Below are positions 40,660-48,975 of a stretch of DNA of 64,000 nucleotides, piece after piece. Position numbers and translations under genes: made by a program. The notes beneath the pieces are model-generated. The model searched no databases. It had not been told where the DNA came from and worked only from the letters and a program-made list of their open reading frames with translations. The DNA comes from Planomonospora sp. ID67723 (GTDB taxonomy: Bacteria; Actinomycetota; Actinomycetes; Streptosporangiales; Streptosporangiaceae). How positions within the stretch are numbered: position 1 is the first letter of the stretch; each line of letters starts with the position of its first letter. The DNA is taken from the NCBI RefSeq assembly GCF_015711605.1, contig NZ_JABTEZ010000003.1:1-64000 (forward strand), in the 5' to 3' direction.

Positions 40660-41600
40660 ATCACCCGAGCCGACCCGCACGCCGCCGCCCTGGAGCCGGT
40701 GGCCGACCAGCGCTTCCTCGTCGGATCGGATCCCTGGAGCCAGGCGCTGGGCCACGTCGGCGACGGGCTCATGCTGCTGTACGGCGGGCGGATCGATGAG
40801 GGCGAGCGGGAACTGCACGAGGCGCTCGACGGCTTCCGCGCGGCCGGCGAGCGGTGGGGCCTCTCACTCGTCCAGGCGGAGCTGGCCAGGATCGCCGAGA
40901 TGCGCGGTGATCTCGGCCGGGCACTGGAGCTGATCGACGAGAGCGCGGCGCGCTCCCGCGAGCTGGGTGCCGACGACGAGGTGGCGGAGCGGCTCTGCAG
41001 GCGGGCGGCACTGCGCGCGCGCACCGGCGACGCCGAGGGTGCCCGCCGGGACGCCGAGAACGCGGCGGAGATCGCCCGCAGGGCGGGAGCGGCGGACGTG
41101 CTCGCCCAGGCGGAGCACGTCCTGGGGCGGCTGGCCCGGATCCGGGGCGACCTCGCCGGGGCGCGGCTGCTGGAGGCGGCGCTGGCCGCGTGTCCGGCGG
41201 GCTGGTTCGGGTTCGAGGAGGTCCGCGCCCTCATCATGATCGATCTGGGGCTGGTCGGGGAGGCCGGCGGGGACGCCGCCACCGCCCTTGGGTGGTACCG
41301 CCGGGCGCTGGCGGCGGGCCACCAGAACACGGGGACGGTGGCGGTGCTGGCCGAGGCGCTTTCCGGGATCGCGCTGCTGGACGGCGAGGGGGACCGCGCG
41401 GCACTGCTGCTCGGTGCCGGTACGGCGCTGCGCGGGACGTCGGCCGGGGGGCGACGACGTGGCCCGCCTGACGGCGGAGGCCCGCGCCCGGCTCGGGGAC
41501 GAGGAGTTCGGCAACGCCTTCGCGCGGGGCGCTTCGATGACCCGCGAGGAGGCGCTCGCCCTGCTCGGCGCGTCCACGGCCGCGGGACCCCGGACCCCGG
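40660..41600 (+). pseudogene. C-terminal remnant of an AfsR/LuxR-type TPR regulator, frameshifted
   Basis: From about 40660 one frame reads a TPR array (GERELHEALDGFRAAGERWGL, then LGRALELIDESAARSREL) ending in ALLLGAGTALRG, the typical C-terminus of AfsR-like regulators. At the G6 run 41446-41451 the homology moves to another frame (DDVARLTAEARARLGDEEF, then MTREEALALLG). No DNA-binding or NB-ARC domain precedes it, and no stop follows the homology before the opposing kinase gene. A GTG at 40699 could give a short product, but the gene looks broken at both ends. Confidence 0.65.
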
Positions 41601-41665
41601 ACCCCGGGCCGTCGGCGCGCCGGGCTGCGACGGTGCGGGGCGGGGCGGGGCGCCCGCGCGATCGG

Positions 41666-43042
41666 TCAGGGGGTGCGGGCCGTTCCCGACCAGCGGTTGG
41701 AGATCGCCCGCCGGGCCGCACGCGACCAGCGGTTGCGGACCAGGCGCCGGGCCACGCGCGGCGTGCGGTCCCGCTGGTCGGTGCGGAACCACAGTTGCAC
41801 CCTGGCGCCGCCGAGGGAGGAGGCGTCGATCCGCAGGTCACCGCCGGAGGTCTCGGCGAGCTGGCGGGCGATGTCCAGGCCGAGCCCGGTGGAGCCCGAC
41901 CCGCTGGCCCCGCGCCGCAGCGCCGCCGCGGGGTCGGGGATGCCCGGCCCCGCGTCGGCGATCAGCATGCCGACCGTGCCGGAGCCCTGGTGCAGGGTCA
42001 CGGTGAACGCCGAGCCCTCAGGGGTGTGCCGGAACACGTTGCCGAGCAACGCGTCCACGACGGCGCTGAGCTCGGTGGCCGCGACCGGGACCCGGACGGG
42101 CGCGTCCGCGCCGATCAGCTCCCAGGGGCGCTGCTGGTCCTCGGCCAGGGCGGACCAGAAGGTCAGCCGCTCGCGGAGGACCTCCGCGGCGTCGCAGGAG
42201 ACGAACTCCGGGGCGCGGGAGGGCGCCCGGGCCGCGGCGATGATCTGGTCGACCTCGGATTCCAGACGGCTCAGGGAGCGGCGGCTCTGCTCCGCCTCCG
42301 GTCCCAGGTGGTCGAGACTGAGCCGCAGGGCGGTCAGCGGCGTGCGCAGCCGGTGCGACAGGTCGGCGGCCATCTCGCGCTCGGCTGCGAGCAGCTGGAC
42401 CACCCGGTCGGCCATGGTGTTGAAGGCCTCTCCGGCGGCGACCAGCTCCGGAGGGCCCTCGGGATCGATGCGCACGGTGAGGTCTCCGGCGCCCAGCGCG
42501 CCCGCGGCCCGGCCCAGGCGGCGGGCCGCGCGCACCACGCGCACGCCCATCCGGTCGGCGACCAGCACCGAGCCCGCGACGAGCATCACCGCGACCCCGG
42601 TCAGCACCGCCCAGGACGTGGGGACGCCCCGGGTGAGCTCCTCGGAGGGCACGAAGATCTCGATCACCACCGTCCGGCCGCCGTCCAGGGCGACAGGGCG
42701 CAGCAGGAGGACCCCGGTGTCGGTCTCGGCGGTGACGGCCCGCGCAAGCCGGGAGACGGCGGTCACGGTCGGCGCGGGTGCGCGGACCGTGCCGACCGCG
42801 CCGCCGCTCGGCAGGTGCACGGCGATGCGGTCCCCCGCGCCGGTGCTGACCAGCGCGTGGGGCAGCCGCTGCGGGTTGACGGTGATCGCCAGCACCGGGA
42901 CGAGCGCAGCCGCCTGCCGCTCGGCCTCGGCCAGGGCCCGGCCCTCGGCGCTCTCCTTGACGAAGAGCCCGAGGGGGACGAGGAAGGCCAGAGCGATCAT
43001 CGAGGCCCCGGCCAGCGCGAGCAGGGCGAGGGTCCGTCTCAT
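41666..43042 (-). CDS. Sensor histidine kinase
   Basis: A 458-residue membrane kinase. Two membrane helices (about 5-24 and 152-172) frame an extracytoplasmic sensor; a HAMP domain follows (about 175-225). The phosphoacceptor is the H of AADLSHRLRTPLTALRLSLD, near 245. The ATPase domain has the N box LLGNVFRHT, G1 DAGPGIPD and G2 GSTGLGLDIA. The tail is an Arg-rich extension with two NRWS repeats. The ATG overlaps the stop of the response-regulator gene (ATGA), giving a regulator-kinase operon. Confidence 0.92.
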   Translation of the reverse strand: MRRTLALLALAGASMIALAFLVPLGLFVKESAEGRALAEAERQAAALVPVLAITVNPQRLPHALVSTGAGDRIAVHLPSGGAVGTVRAPAPTVTAVSRLARAVTAETDTGVLLLRPVALDGGRTVVIEIFVPSEELTRGVPTSWAVLTGVAVMLVAGSVLVADRMGVRVVRAARRLGRAAGALGAGDLTVRIDPEGPPELVAAGEAFNTMADRVVQLLAAEREMAADLSHRLRTPLTALRLSLDHLGPEAEQSRRSLSRLESEVDQIIAAARAPSRAPEFVSCDAAEVLRERLTFWSALAEDQQRPWELIGADAPVRVPVAATELSAVVDALLGNVFRHTPEGSAFTVTLHQGSGTVGMLIADAGPGIPDPAAALRRGASGSGSTGLGLDIARQLAETSGGDLRIDASSLGGARVQLWFRTDQRDRTPRVARRLVRNRWSRAARRAISNRWSGTARTP

Positions 43043-43719
43043 GGCGGGGGTGCTATCAGCATGACGCCCACACCGCGCACGGTGTGGAGGTAGCGCGGGG
43101 CGGAGGCGCTCTCGCCCAGCTTGCGGCGCAGCCACGACAGGTGGACGTCGATGGTCTGGTCGTCGCCGTAGGACTGCTGCCAGACCTCGGTGAGCAGTTC
43201 CTTGCGGGAGACGACCCGGTCGGCCCGCGCGGCGAGGTAGGCCAGCAGGTCGAACTCCCGGCGCGTCAGCGTGAGGGGCGCGCCGCCCACGGTGGCCTCA
43301 CGGCGGTTCAGGTCCACCGCGAGATCGCCGATGTGCAGCACCTGCGGAGGGCTCGCGGTCCGCGCCCGCCGCAGCACCGCGTCCAGCCGGGCGTTCAGGT
43401 GGTCGCCGGAGAACGGCTTGACCAGGTAATCGTCGGCTCCGGCCTCCAGCAGCCGGACGATCTCCGCCTCGTTGTCGCGGGCCGTCGCGACGATGACCGG
43501 GACGCCGGAGACGCTGCGGATCATCTTCAGCGCTTCGGACCCGTCCAGGTCGGGCAGGCCGAGGTCGAGGATCACCGCGTCCGGAGGACGTTGGGTGATC
43601 TCCCGCAACGCGTCGAGAGCCCGCCCCGCGCTGCGCACGGCATGCTGGCGCCTGCTCAGTTCCTGAATGATCGCGGAGCGCACATACTCGTCGTCTTCCA
43701 CTACGAGAACGGTCGCCAT
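43039..43719 (-). CDS. OmpR-family response regulator
   Basis: A 226-residue regulator. The receiver domain has acidic pocket E8-D9-D10, phosphoacceptor D52 (VILDLGLPD) and the KPF lysine near 102. The C-terminal winged helix (about 130-225) ends DVHLSWLRRKLG...TVRGVGVML. The start is ATG 43719, 8 nt after TACGGT on the minus strand; the longer reading to 43749 runs into the divergent promoter. It is the first gene of the pair with the histidine kinase and is divergent from the secreted repeat protein. Confidence 0.93.
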   Translation of the reverse strand: MATVLVVEDDEYVRSAIIQELSRRQHAVRSAGRALDALREITQRPPDAVILDLGLPDLDGSEALKMIRSVSGVPVIVATARDNEAEIVRLLEAGADDYLVKPFSGDHLNARLDAVLRRARTASPPQVLHIGDLAVDLNRREATVGGAPLTLTRREFDLLAYLAARADRVVSRKELLTEVWQQSYGDDQTIDVHLSWLRRKLGESASAPRYLHTVRGVGVMLIAPPP

Positions 43720-43769
43720 GAGGTGTAACCGTAGTGAACAAAGAGACATTTGGGGTAATAATTCACCGC

Positions 43770-44477
43770 ATGCGGCAGAAGCTTCGTTTCCTTGCGGGAT
43801 GGTTCGGCGCCACGGTCCTGGCGATCTCGATCGCCTGGTTCGGCGTCCGGGACGTGTTGTACCGCGGGGTCTTCGACGATGTGAGGATCGAGCCGCTCAG
43901 CGCCGCCGACAGCAGGACGGGCGCGGCCCCGCTGCCCTCGGACTCGTCGGCCGACCCGGTGGCCCTCCTCGGCACGCCGACGGCCCTGGCCGAGACGGAG
44001 CGCCAGGCCGGGCGCGATTCCTCGCCCACCGCCCGGCCGAAGCCGGCCCGATCGGTCCCGGCGCGAACCGCCGACCCCGTCCGGCCGCGCGCTTCGGCCA
44101 GTACCCCGTCCCTGCTGGCCGCTCCACGGCCCGCCGCGAGCACAGCCGCTCCCAGACCCGCCACCCAGGCCGCTCCCCGGCCTGCCGCCACCTCGGCGGC
44201 TCCCCGGCCGGCCGCGACCACGGCCGCTCCCAGACCCACCACTCAGGCCGCGGCGGCGAACCAGGACATCCGGGTGGTGCAGGTCAAGGGCGGAACGGTC
44301 TCGTTCACCATCGAGAACGGCGCCTGCCGTCTGGTATCCGCCGTGCCGAACTCGGGCTACCAGACCAGGATCGCCCAGGCCGACGGCTGGATCCGGGTGG
44401 ACCTGGTCCAGGGTGACAGCGGCTCGGCGGCCTTCTGCATCGGCCACGAGAACCGAACGGACACCTGGGAGTACTGA
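43770..44477 (+). CDS. Membrane-anchored extracytoplasmic protein with AAPRP repeats
   Basis: A 235-residue protein: short basic N-terminus, one membrane helix (about 7-28), a Pro/Ala-rich linker with five AAPRP repeats (about 117-160) and a C-terminal domain of about 70 residues with two cysteines (GACRLV and AFCIGH) that could form a disulphide. The function is unknown. The ATG at 43770 follows a TAATAAT -10; a GTG at 43734 would add 12 residues. It is divergent from the two-component operon by 50 bp and is a candidate target. Confidence 0.7.
   Translation: MRQKLRFLAGWFGATVLAISIAWFGVRDVLYRGVFDDVRIEPLSAADSRTGAAPLPSDSSADPVALLGTPTALAETERQAGRDSSPTARPKPARSVPARTADPVRPRASASTPSLLAAPRPAASTAAPRPATQAAPRPAATSAAPRPAATTAAPRPTTQAAAANQDIRVVQVKGGTVSFTIENGACRLVSAVPNSGYQTRIAQADGWIRVDLVQGDSGSAAFCIGHENRTDTWEY
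44118..44250 (+). repeat. Ala/Pro-coding tandem repeats
   Basis: Degenerate repeats of about 24-36 bp encode five copies of AAPRP plus Ala/Thr spacers in the secreted protein's linker. They resemble flexible cell-wall-spanning linkers. Confidence 0.75.
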
Positions 44478-44565
44478 CCCGCCGCCCGTCGCGGTACGGC
44501 GGGGCGGGCGGAGCGCGGTCCCCGGCCGGCCTCCGCCCGCGGGGGGACGGCCCGGAGGGTCCCTC

Positions 44566-45081
44566 TCACCGGGCCGCGGGCTCCGCGGACCCGTCGATCT
44601 CGCGGAGCCGTGCCCCCGCCTCGGCGATGTGGTCCTCGGTGAAGACCGCGATGCCGTGCAGCTCCAGCAGCGCGGCGGTGACGCCCCGGCCCGGCAGGCG
44701 ACGGCCGCGGAAGGCGCCGTCGAAGATGCTCAGGGCGCCGCAGGAAGGGCTGCCCTCCTTGAGAACCGCGATCTTGATGTCGAAGGACCGGGCGACGGCG
44801 AGCGCGGCCTGGGCCCCGGCGAGGAACGCCTGGGTGACGTCGCCCCCGTCCGCGGTCAGCACCCGGGCGGCGCCGGCGAGCACGGCCGCGCCCCCGGCAC
44901 CGCTCTCGATCTCGGCGGCCGGGCGGGGGACGGGCAGCCCGCCCTCGACCTCCGGGCAGAACGGCACGAGACGGCCCTCCTGCCGCCAGTCGGCCAGCAG
45001 CGCGTCGCCGCTGGTCTTGGCGGCCCCGTCGTAACGGACCTTCCGCCCCATGAGGCAGGCGCTGACCAGGATTCTCTCCAT
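44566..45081 (-). CDS. DUF523 domain-containing protein
   Basis: A 171-residue YbbK-like protein. Conserved cysteines occur in VSACLMGRKVRYDG, VPFCPEVEGGLPVPRPAAEI and LKEGSPSCG, all DUF523 hallmarks. The biochemical function is unsettled. TACGCT lies 6 nt before the ATG on the minus strand, a leaderless arrangement. It diverges from the small membrane-protein pair at 45.1 kb. Confidence 0.9.
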   Translation of the reverse strand: MERILVSACLMGRKVRYDGAAKTSGDALLADWRQEGRLVPFCPEVEGGLPVPRPAAEIESGAGGAAVLAGAARVLTADGGDVTQAFLAGAQAALAVARSFDIKIAVLKEGSPSCGALSIFDGAFRGRRLPGRGVTAALLELHGIAVFTEDHIAEAGARLREIDGSAEPAAR

Positions 45082-45128
45082 GGTTCCAGCGTAGGCGCCT
45101 CGGATCGGGGGGCGGCGTGGACGGGCAG

Positions 45129-45134
45129 TACCCT
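45129..45134 (+). promoter_or_regulatory. Leaderless -10 element before a nine-residue leader ORF
   Basis: TACCCT is followed by 7 nt and the ATG at 45142, the start of a very short open frame. Confidence 0.5.
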
Positions 45135-45141
45135 ACTGCTC

Positions 45142-45171
45142 ATGTCCGCAAACCTCCTGGTGACCCTATGA
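45142..45171 (+). CDS. Possible nine-residue leader peptide (MSANLLVTL)
   Basis: The ATG lies 7 nt after TACCCT (leaderless position). The frame ends TGA at 45169-45171, overlapping the ATG (45168) of the downstream membrane protein as ATGA. The downstream gene has only a weak ribosome site, so the short frame may deliver ribosomes by coupling. No amino-acid run points to attenuation. It is an inference from spacing only. Confidence 0.4.
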   Translation: MSANLLVTL

Positions 45172-45530
45172 TCGGCCCGCTCGCGACCGGCCTGATCGTG
45201 CTGGCGCTGGTGATCGCGCTGGTCAGCCTGCTGACGACCGCGATGAACAAGGCCATGGGCAACGTGCTCCTCATCGCGCTCGGCGTGCTGGAGCTCGGCC
45301 TGCTCGTCCAGGCGGGGTTCCTGATCGCCGCGCTGGTCCGGGGCGAGGGTCCGGCCGAGACGGCCACGCTGATCGGTTACATGGCGGGCACCGTGGTGAT
45401 CCCGCCGGTCGCCGCCTTCTGGGGCGTGGGCGAGCGCTCGCGCTGGGGCCCGGCCGTGATCGCGGTCGCGGGCTTCGCGATCCCGGGCATGGTCGGGCGG
45501 ATGCTGCAGCTCTGGCAGGGGACGGCATGA
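45168..45530 (+). CDS. Small membrane protein, four helices
   Basis: A 120-residue hydrophobic protein with four predicted helices (about 5-25, 33-53, 67-87 and 95-112). The family is not recognised with confidence; similar pairs of small membrane proteins are common in actinomycetes. Its ATG overlaps the stop of a nine-residue leader frame, and its own stop overlaps the next gene start (ATGA), so the three frames are chained. Confidence 0.7.
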   Translation: MIGPLATGLIVLALVIALVSLLTTAMNKAMGNVLLIALGVLELGLLVQAGFLIAALVRGEGPAETATLIGYMAGTVVIPPVAAFWGVGERSRWGPAVIAVAGFAIPGMVGRMLQLWQGTA

Positions 45531-45979
45531 ACGAGCGAGTCGACGAGGCCGGCGAGGCCCGGTCCACCACGCCCTCCGCAGCCACGGGTTCCGGAACCGA
45601 GGGCGCCGGGACGGTCGGCGCCGGGCCGGGCCGGGTCCTGGTCGCGGTCTACGGGATCTTCGCTCTCGCCGCGGGGGCGCGGGCGGCCGTGCAGATCGCG
45701 CGGCAGTTCGACGACGCCCCGCTGGCCTACGTGCTGTCGGCCTTCGCGGCCCTGGTCTACCTCGTGCTCGCGGTGGCCCTGGCCAGGGGGAACCGCGTGC
45801 TGGCGCTGGTCGCCTGCGGCGTCGAGCTGGCGGGGGTGCTCATCGTGGGCACGCTCAGCCTGGTGGATCCCGGGGCCTTCCCGAAGGCCACGGTCTGGTC
45901 CGGGTTCGGGAGCGGCTACGTCTTCATCCCGCTGGTCCTGCCCCTGCTCGGCCTTTTCTGGCTCTCGCGCCGCAAGTGA
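45527..45979 (+). CDS. Membrane protein with polar N-terminal tail
   Basis: A 150-residue protein. The first 35 residues are Gly/Ser/Thr/Glu-rich and probably cytoplasmic; four hydrophobic helices follow (about 36-55, 65-84, 90-110, 128-146) and it ends SRRK. It overlaps the preceding membrane-protein gene by 4 nt and may form a complex with that product. Function unknown. Confidence 0.72.
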   Translation: MNERVDEAGEARSTTPSAATGSGTEGAGTVGAGPGRVLVAVYGIFALAAGARAAVQIARQFDDAPLAYVLSAFAALVYLVLAVALARGNRVLALVACGVELAGVLIVGTLSLVDPGAFPKATVWSGFGSGYVFIPLVLPLLGLFWLSRRK

Positions 45980-46049
45980 CGGCATCTGGTTAGGCCCGTC
46001 CCGAACCGGGCAGAGGCAGCCTTCCCGACCCCAACAGGAAGGCAGGATA

Positions 46050-46568
46050 GTGAGCACCATCGAACAGTCCGTCGATGTGAACGTCCCGATCAGGACGGCC
46101 TACAACCAGTGGACGCAGTTCGAGAGCTTCCCCGAGTTCATGGAGGGCGTCGAGTCGGTCAAGCAGCTCAGTGACACCCGCACGGCGTGGATCGTCGAGA
46201 TCGCCGGCGTCCGTCGCGAGTTCGAGGCGGAGATCACCGAGCAGCACCCCGACGAGCGGGTGGCCTGGAAGTCGGTGGAGCGTCCGCACCAGGCGGGCGT
46301 GGTGACCTTCCACCACCTCACGCCGGACACGACCCGGGTCACGCTCCAGATGGAGTACGACCCGGAGGGCTTCGCCGAGACGGTCGGCGACTGGCTGCAG
46401 ATCGTCCGCCTGCGAGTCCGCGGTGACATGGAGCGTTTCAAGACGTTCATCGAGTCCCGCGGGGCCGAGACGGGTGCGTGGCGCGGAGACGTCCCCGGGC
46501 CGCAGGACCGGGGGCCCGGTCCGCTCCCGGGCGAGCAGCTCCCGCCGACCTCCGGCCGCCAGCTCTGA
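46050..46568 (+). CDS. SRPBCC family protein (polyketide cyclase/dehydrase-like)
   Basis: A 172-residue protein. The first 140 residues are a START-like fold beginning EQSVDVNVPIRTAYNQWTQFESFPEFM and ending with a helix RLRVRGDMERFKTFIE. The last 30 residues are Gly/Pro-rich and disordered. Members with this pattern are frequent stress-induced proteins in actinomycetes, with unknown ligand. The GTG at 46050 follows AGGAAGG. Confidence 0.82.
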   Translation: MSTIEQSVDVNVPIRTAYNQWTQFESFPEFMEGVESVKQLSDTRTAWIVEIAGVRREFEAEITEQHPDERVAWKSVERPHQAGVVTFHHLTPDTTRVTLQMEYDPEGFAETVGDWLQIVRLRVRGDMERFKTFIESRGAETGAWRGDVPGPQDRGPGPLPGEQLPPTSGRQL

Positions 46569-46588
46569 CGGATTCCCCGGCATAACAG

Positions 46589-46626
46589 GCCCGGGCTCCT
46601 CCCTGTCAAGGGTGAGGGGTCCGGGC
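46589..46626 (+). terminator. Terminator-like hairpin after the SRPBCC gene
   Basis: GCCCGG / CCGGGC outer stem with further imperfect pairing inside, followed by TTCCACTTTG. It lies 20 nt past the stop codon. Confidence 0.45.
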
Positions 46627-46740
46627 TTCCACTTTGTCAAGGTTTCCCCCATCAGGAACAAATCATGGTTTCAGTCCTGTTACAGTTTGGGTCAGCCAAT
46701 CATCCCATGAATCTATGACTGTATGGAGGACTGAACCCGC

Positions 46741-47970
46741 ATGAGCGTGCTCACCCATGAGAGCCGGGGCCGCACCGATGGAACGCCGGGATCCCTCGCC
46801 TGGCTGCTCGTGCTGGGAATCGTCCTCGCCGCACTGAACCTGCGCACCGCGGTCACCAGCGTCGGGCCCGTCCTCGACCAGATCTCCGCCGGTCTCGGCA
46901 TGTCCGGCGCCGGCGTCGGCCTGCTCACCACACTCCCGGTGCTCATCTTCGCCACGGTCGGCGCGGTGACCCCGGCGACGGCGAGAAAGCTCGGGGAGCA
47001 CCGGTTGCTCCTGCTCGGCCTGCTCGCCCTCGGCGCCGGCCTGCTGACCCGCGCGATGGTGGACTCGGCCGGGGTCTTCCTGGTCAGCAGCGCCGTGGCG
47101 CTGTCCGGCGGCGCGGTGGGCAACGTGCTCATCCCCACGCTGGTCAAGCGCCACTTCCCGGGCCGGGCCGGGACCATGACCACCGTCTACACCACCGCTC
47201 TGGCGGTCGGCACCATGCTCGCCGCCGCCGCGACCGTCCCGATCGAGCGGGCCGCCGACGGCAACTGGCACGTCGCGCTCGGGGTGTGGGCGGCCCTGGC
47301 CGCCGTCGCCGCCCTGCCCTGGCTCGTGCTGCTGCGCAGCGAGCCGGAGCGTCCCGCCGGGGCGGCCCGCCTCGGCATGAGGACGCTGGTGCGCAGCAGG
47401 CTGGCCTGGGCGGTCGCCGCGTACTTCGGCACCCAGAGCATGGTGGCCTACATCATGTTCGGCTTCCTGCCGAAGATCCTCACCGACGGCGGTCTCACCA
47501 CCGGCCAGGCCGGGCTGCTCCTGGGCGTCTTCACCGCGATCGGCATCCCGGTCTCCATGATCGTGCCCTCGGTCGCCACGAGGTTCGCTGACCAGCGGCC
47601 CGTGGTGGCGGTGTTCGTGGCGCTCTACGCGGCCGGTTTCCTCGGCCTCTGGCTGGCGCCCGTCTCCTGGGCCTGGCTCTTCACGGTCCTGGTCGGGATC
47701 GGCATGGGCTCCTTCCCGCTCGCGCTGACCATGCTCGCCCTGCGCACCCGCACCCCCGAGGCCACCGCCGCGCTGTCGGCCTTCGGGCAGAGCGCCGGGT
47801 ACCTCATCGCGGGTGCGGGCCCGCTGGTCGTCGGTGTGATGCACGAGTCGACCGGAGGCTGGACGGCTCCTTTCGCGCTCCTGCTCGTGGTGATCGCGGT
47901 GCAGTTCGCCGTCGGCTGGTACGCAGGTCGCGCCCGCTACCTGGAGGACGAACGGACCCCCGTCCGCTGA
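46741..47970 (+). CDS. CynX/NimT family MFS transporter
   Basis: A 409-residue MFS protein with 12 helices. It begins LGIVLAALNLRTAVTSVGPVLDQI, the signature start of the CynX (cyanate/nitroimidazole) branch, and carries the family segment FLPKILTDGGLTTGQAGLLLGVFTAIGIP. The substrate is unknown. GGAGG lies 11 nt before the ATG. A TCAGTCC (46671) and GGACTGA (46728) inverted pair overlaps the end of that ribosome site and might fold over it. Confidence 0.88.
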   Translation: MSVLTHESRGRTDGTPGSLAWLLVLGIVLAALNLRTAVTSVGPVLDQISAGLGMSGAGVGLLTTLPVLIFATVGAVTPATARKLGEHRLLLLGLLALGAGLLTRAMVDSAGVFLVSSAVALSGGAVGNVLIPTLVKRHFPGRAGTMTTVYTTALAVGTMLAAAATVPIERAADGNWHVALGVWAALAAVAALPWLVLLRSEPERPAGAARLGMRTLVRSRLAWAVAAYFGTQSMVAYIMFGFLPKILTDGGLTTGQAGLLLGVFTAIGIPVSMIVPSVATRFADQRPVVAVFVALYAAGFLGLWLAPVSWAWLFTVLVGIGMGSFPLALTMLALRTRTPEATAALSAFGQSAGYLIAGAGPLVVGVMHESTGGWTAPFALLLVVIAVQFAVGWYAGRARYLEDERTPVR

Positions 47971-47986
47971 CCCCTCCGGGAGGGGG

Positions 47987-48025
47987 GTACGGCCTGCGCC
48001 TCCTCGGGGGCGGCGCAGGCCGTAC
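47987..48025 (+). terminator. Terminator after the CynX-like gene
   Basis: A perfect 14-bp stem GTACGGCCTGCGCC / GGCGCAGGCCGTAC with an 11-nt loop, 16 nt past the stop. It ends only 15 nt before the next start codon, so the next gene must be transcribed from within or just after it. Confidence 0.7.
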
Positions 48026-48040
48026 TGGCATCATGAGGGC

Positions 48041-48898
48041 ATGAAGATCGAGACATCGACGCTGGTCACCTATCCGGCGGGGGAGACCCGGGGACGCTCG
48101 TCCGTCGTGGGGATCGTGCCGGTGGGGGACCGGTACGGGGTGATCGTCGCCGAGACCCCGTTCCACCCCCTCGACCACACCTGGCCCGACCAGCCCGCCG
48201 ACACCGGCACGATCGGCGGGATCCCGGTGACCGACTGCGTCACCGGGGCCGTGGAGGAGGGCGGGCAGACCGTCCACCTCGGCGCGGGCATCCCGGTCCG
48301 CCGGGGCGCTCCGGGCTGGCACTGGCTCGTCGTCCACGTCATCGACGCGCTCCCGGAGGGCCCGCCGGAAGGGCTGGTCGAGCTGGCGGTGGACACCGGG
48401 CGCCGCCAGGCCCTGTCGGCCGGGCACACCGCCTGCCACCTGGCCGCCCTCGCACTCAACGCGGCGCTGGCCGACCGCTGGCGCAAGGAGGTCCCCGCCG
48501 ACGGGCTGGGCAGCCCCGACTTCGACCAGACGGCCATCACCTCCTCGCGGATCGAGCCGTACGGCAGCCGCGACGTCTACCGGCTGGGCAAGTCCCTGCG
48601 CCGCAAGGGCTTCTCCGCCGAGGGCCTGGCCGAAGAGCTCCCGGAGATCGCCCGGCGGGCCGGGGACCGGCTCGAGGAATGGATCTCGGCCGACGCCCCG
48701 GTCCGGGTCGAGAGCCCCGGCGCGGAGCTGACCGCGCGCCGTACCTGGCACTGCGAGCTGCCCGAGAACGAGGTGGCCATCGCCTGCGGGGGCACCCACC
48801 TGTCGCGCACCCGCGAGCTGGGCGCGGCCACCGTCGCCCTGGAGCTGTCCGCCGACGGCTCCGAGCTGACCATGCTCACCTCCCTCTCCCCGTCCTGA
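48041..48898 (+). CDS. AlaX-like alanyl-tRNA editing protein / metal-dependent hydrolase
   Basis: A 285-residue protein related to the editing and C-terminal zinc region of alanyl-tRNA synthetase. Zinc ligands are H129 and H133 (HTACH) and C249 with H253 (CGGTH), all intact. Free-standing AlaX proteins hydrolyse mischarged Ser- or Gly-tRNA-Ala. The N-terminal half is poorly conserved, so the substrate specificity is open. It starts 15 nt after a strong hairpin. The stop codon lies inside a 15-bp tandem repeat. Confidence 0.8.
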   Translation: MKIETSTLVTYPAGETRGRSSVVGIVPVGDRYGVIVAETPFHPLDHTWPDQPADTGTIGGIPVTDCVTGAVEEGGQTVHLGAGIPVRRGAPGWHWLVVHVIDALPEGPPEGLVELAVDTGRRQALSAGHTACHLAALALNAALADRWRKEVPADGLGSPDFDQTAITSSRIEPYGSRDVYRLGKSLRRKGFSAEGLAEELPEIARRAGDRLEEWISADAPVRVESPGAELTARRTWHCELPENEVAIACGGTHLSRTRELGAATVALELSADGSELTMLTSLSPS

Positions 48899-48936
48899 TC
48901 CCGGCTGTCCTGATCCCGGCCGTCCTGATCCCGGCC
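48892..48936 (+). repeat. Three copies of a 15-bp tandem repeat across the AlaX stop
   Basis: GTCCTGATCCCGGCY is repeated head to tail at 48892, 48907 and 48922. The stop codon TGA is in the first copy; the other two put a stop in the same frame every five codons. Confidence 0.9.
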
Positions 48937-48975
48937 GGCCGGAGCGCGGCGGGGAGGACACGGGCGGCCGGGTGC

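Noticed and set aside
41288-43093. 601-residue plus-strand frame over the histidine kinase
   Set aside because: Only its first 100 codons (the AfsR-like remnant) have homology; the rest is antisense to a clear kinase gene.
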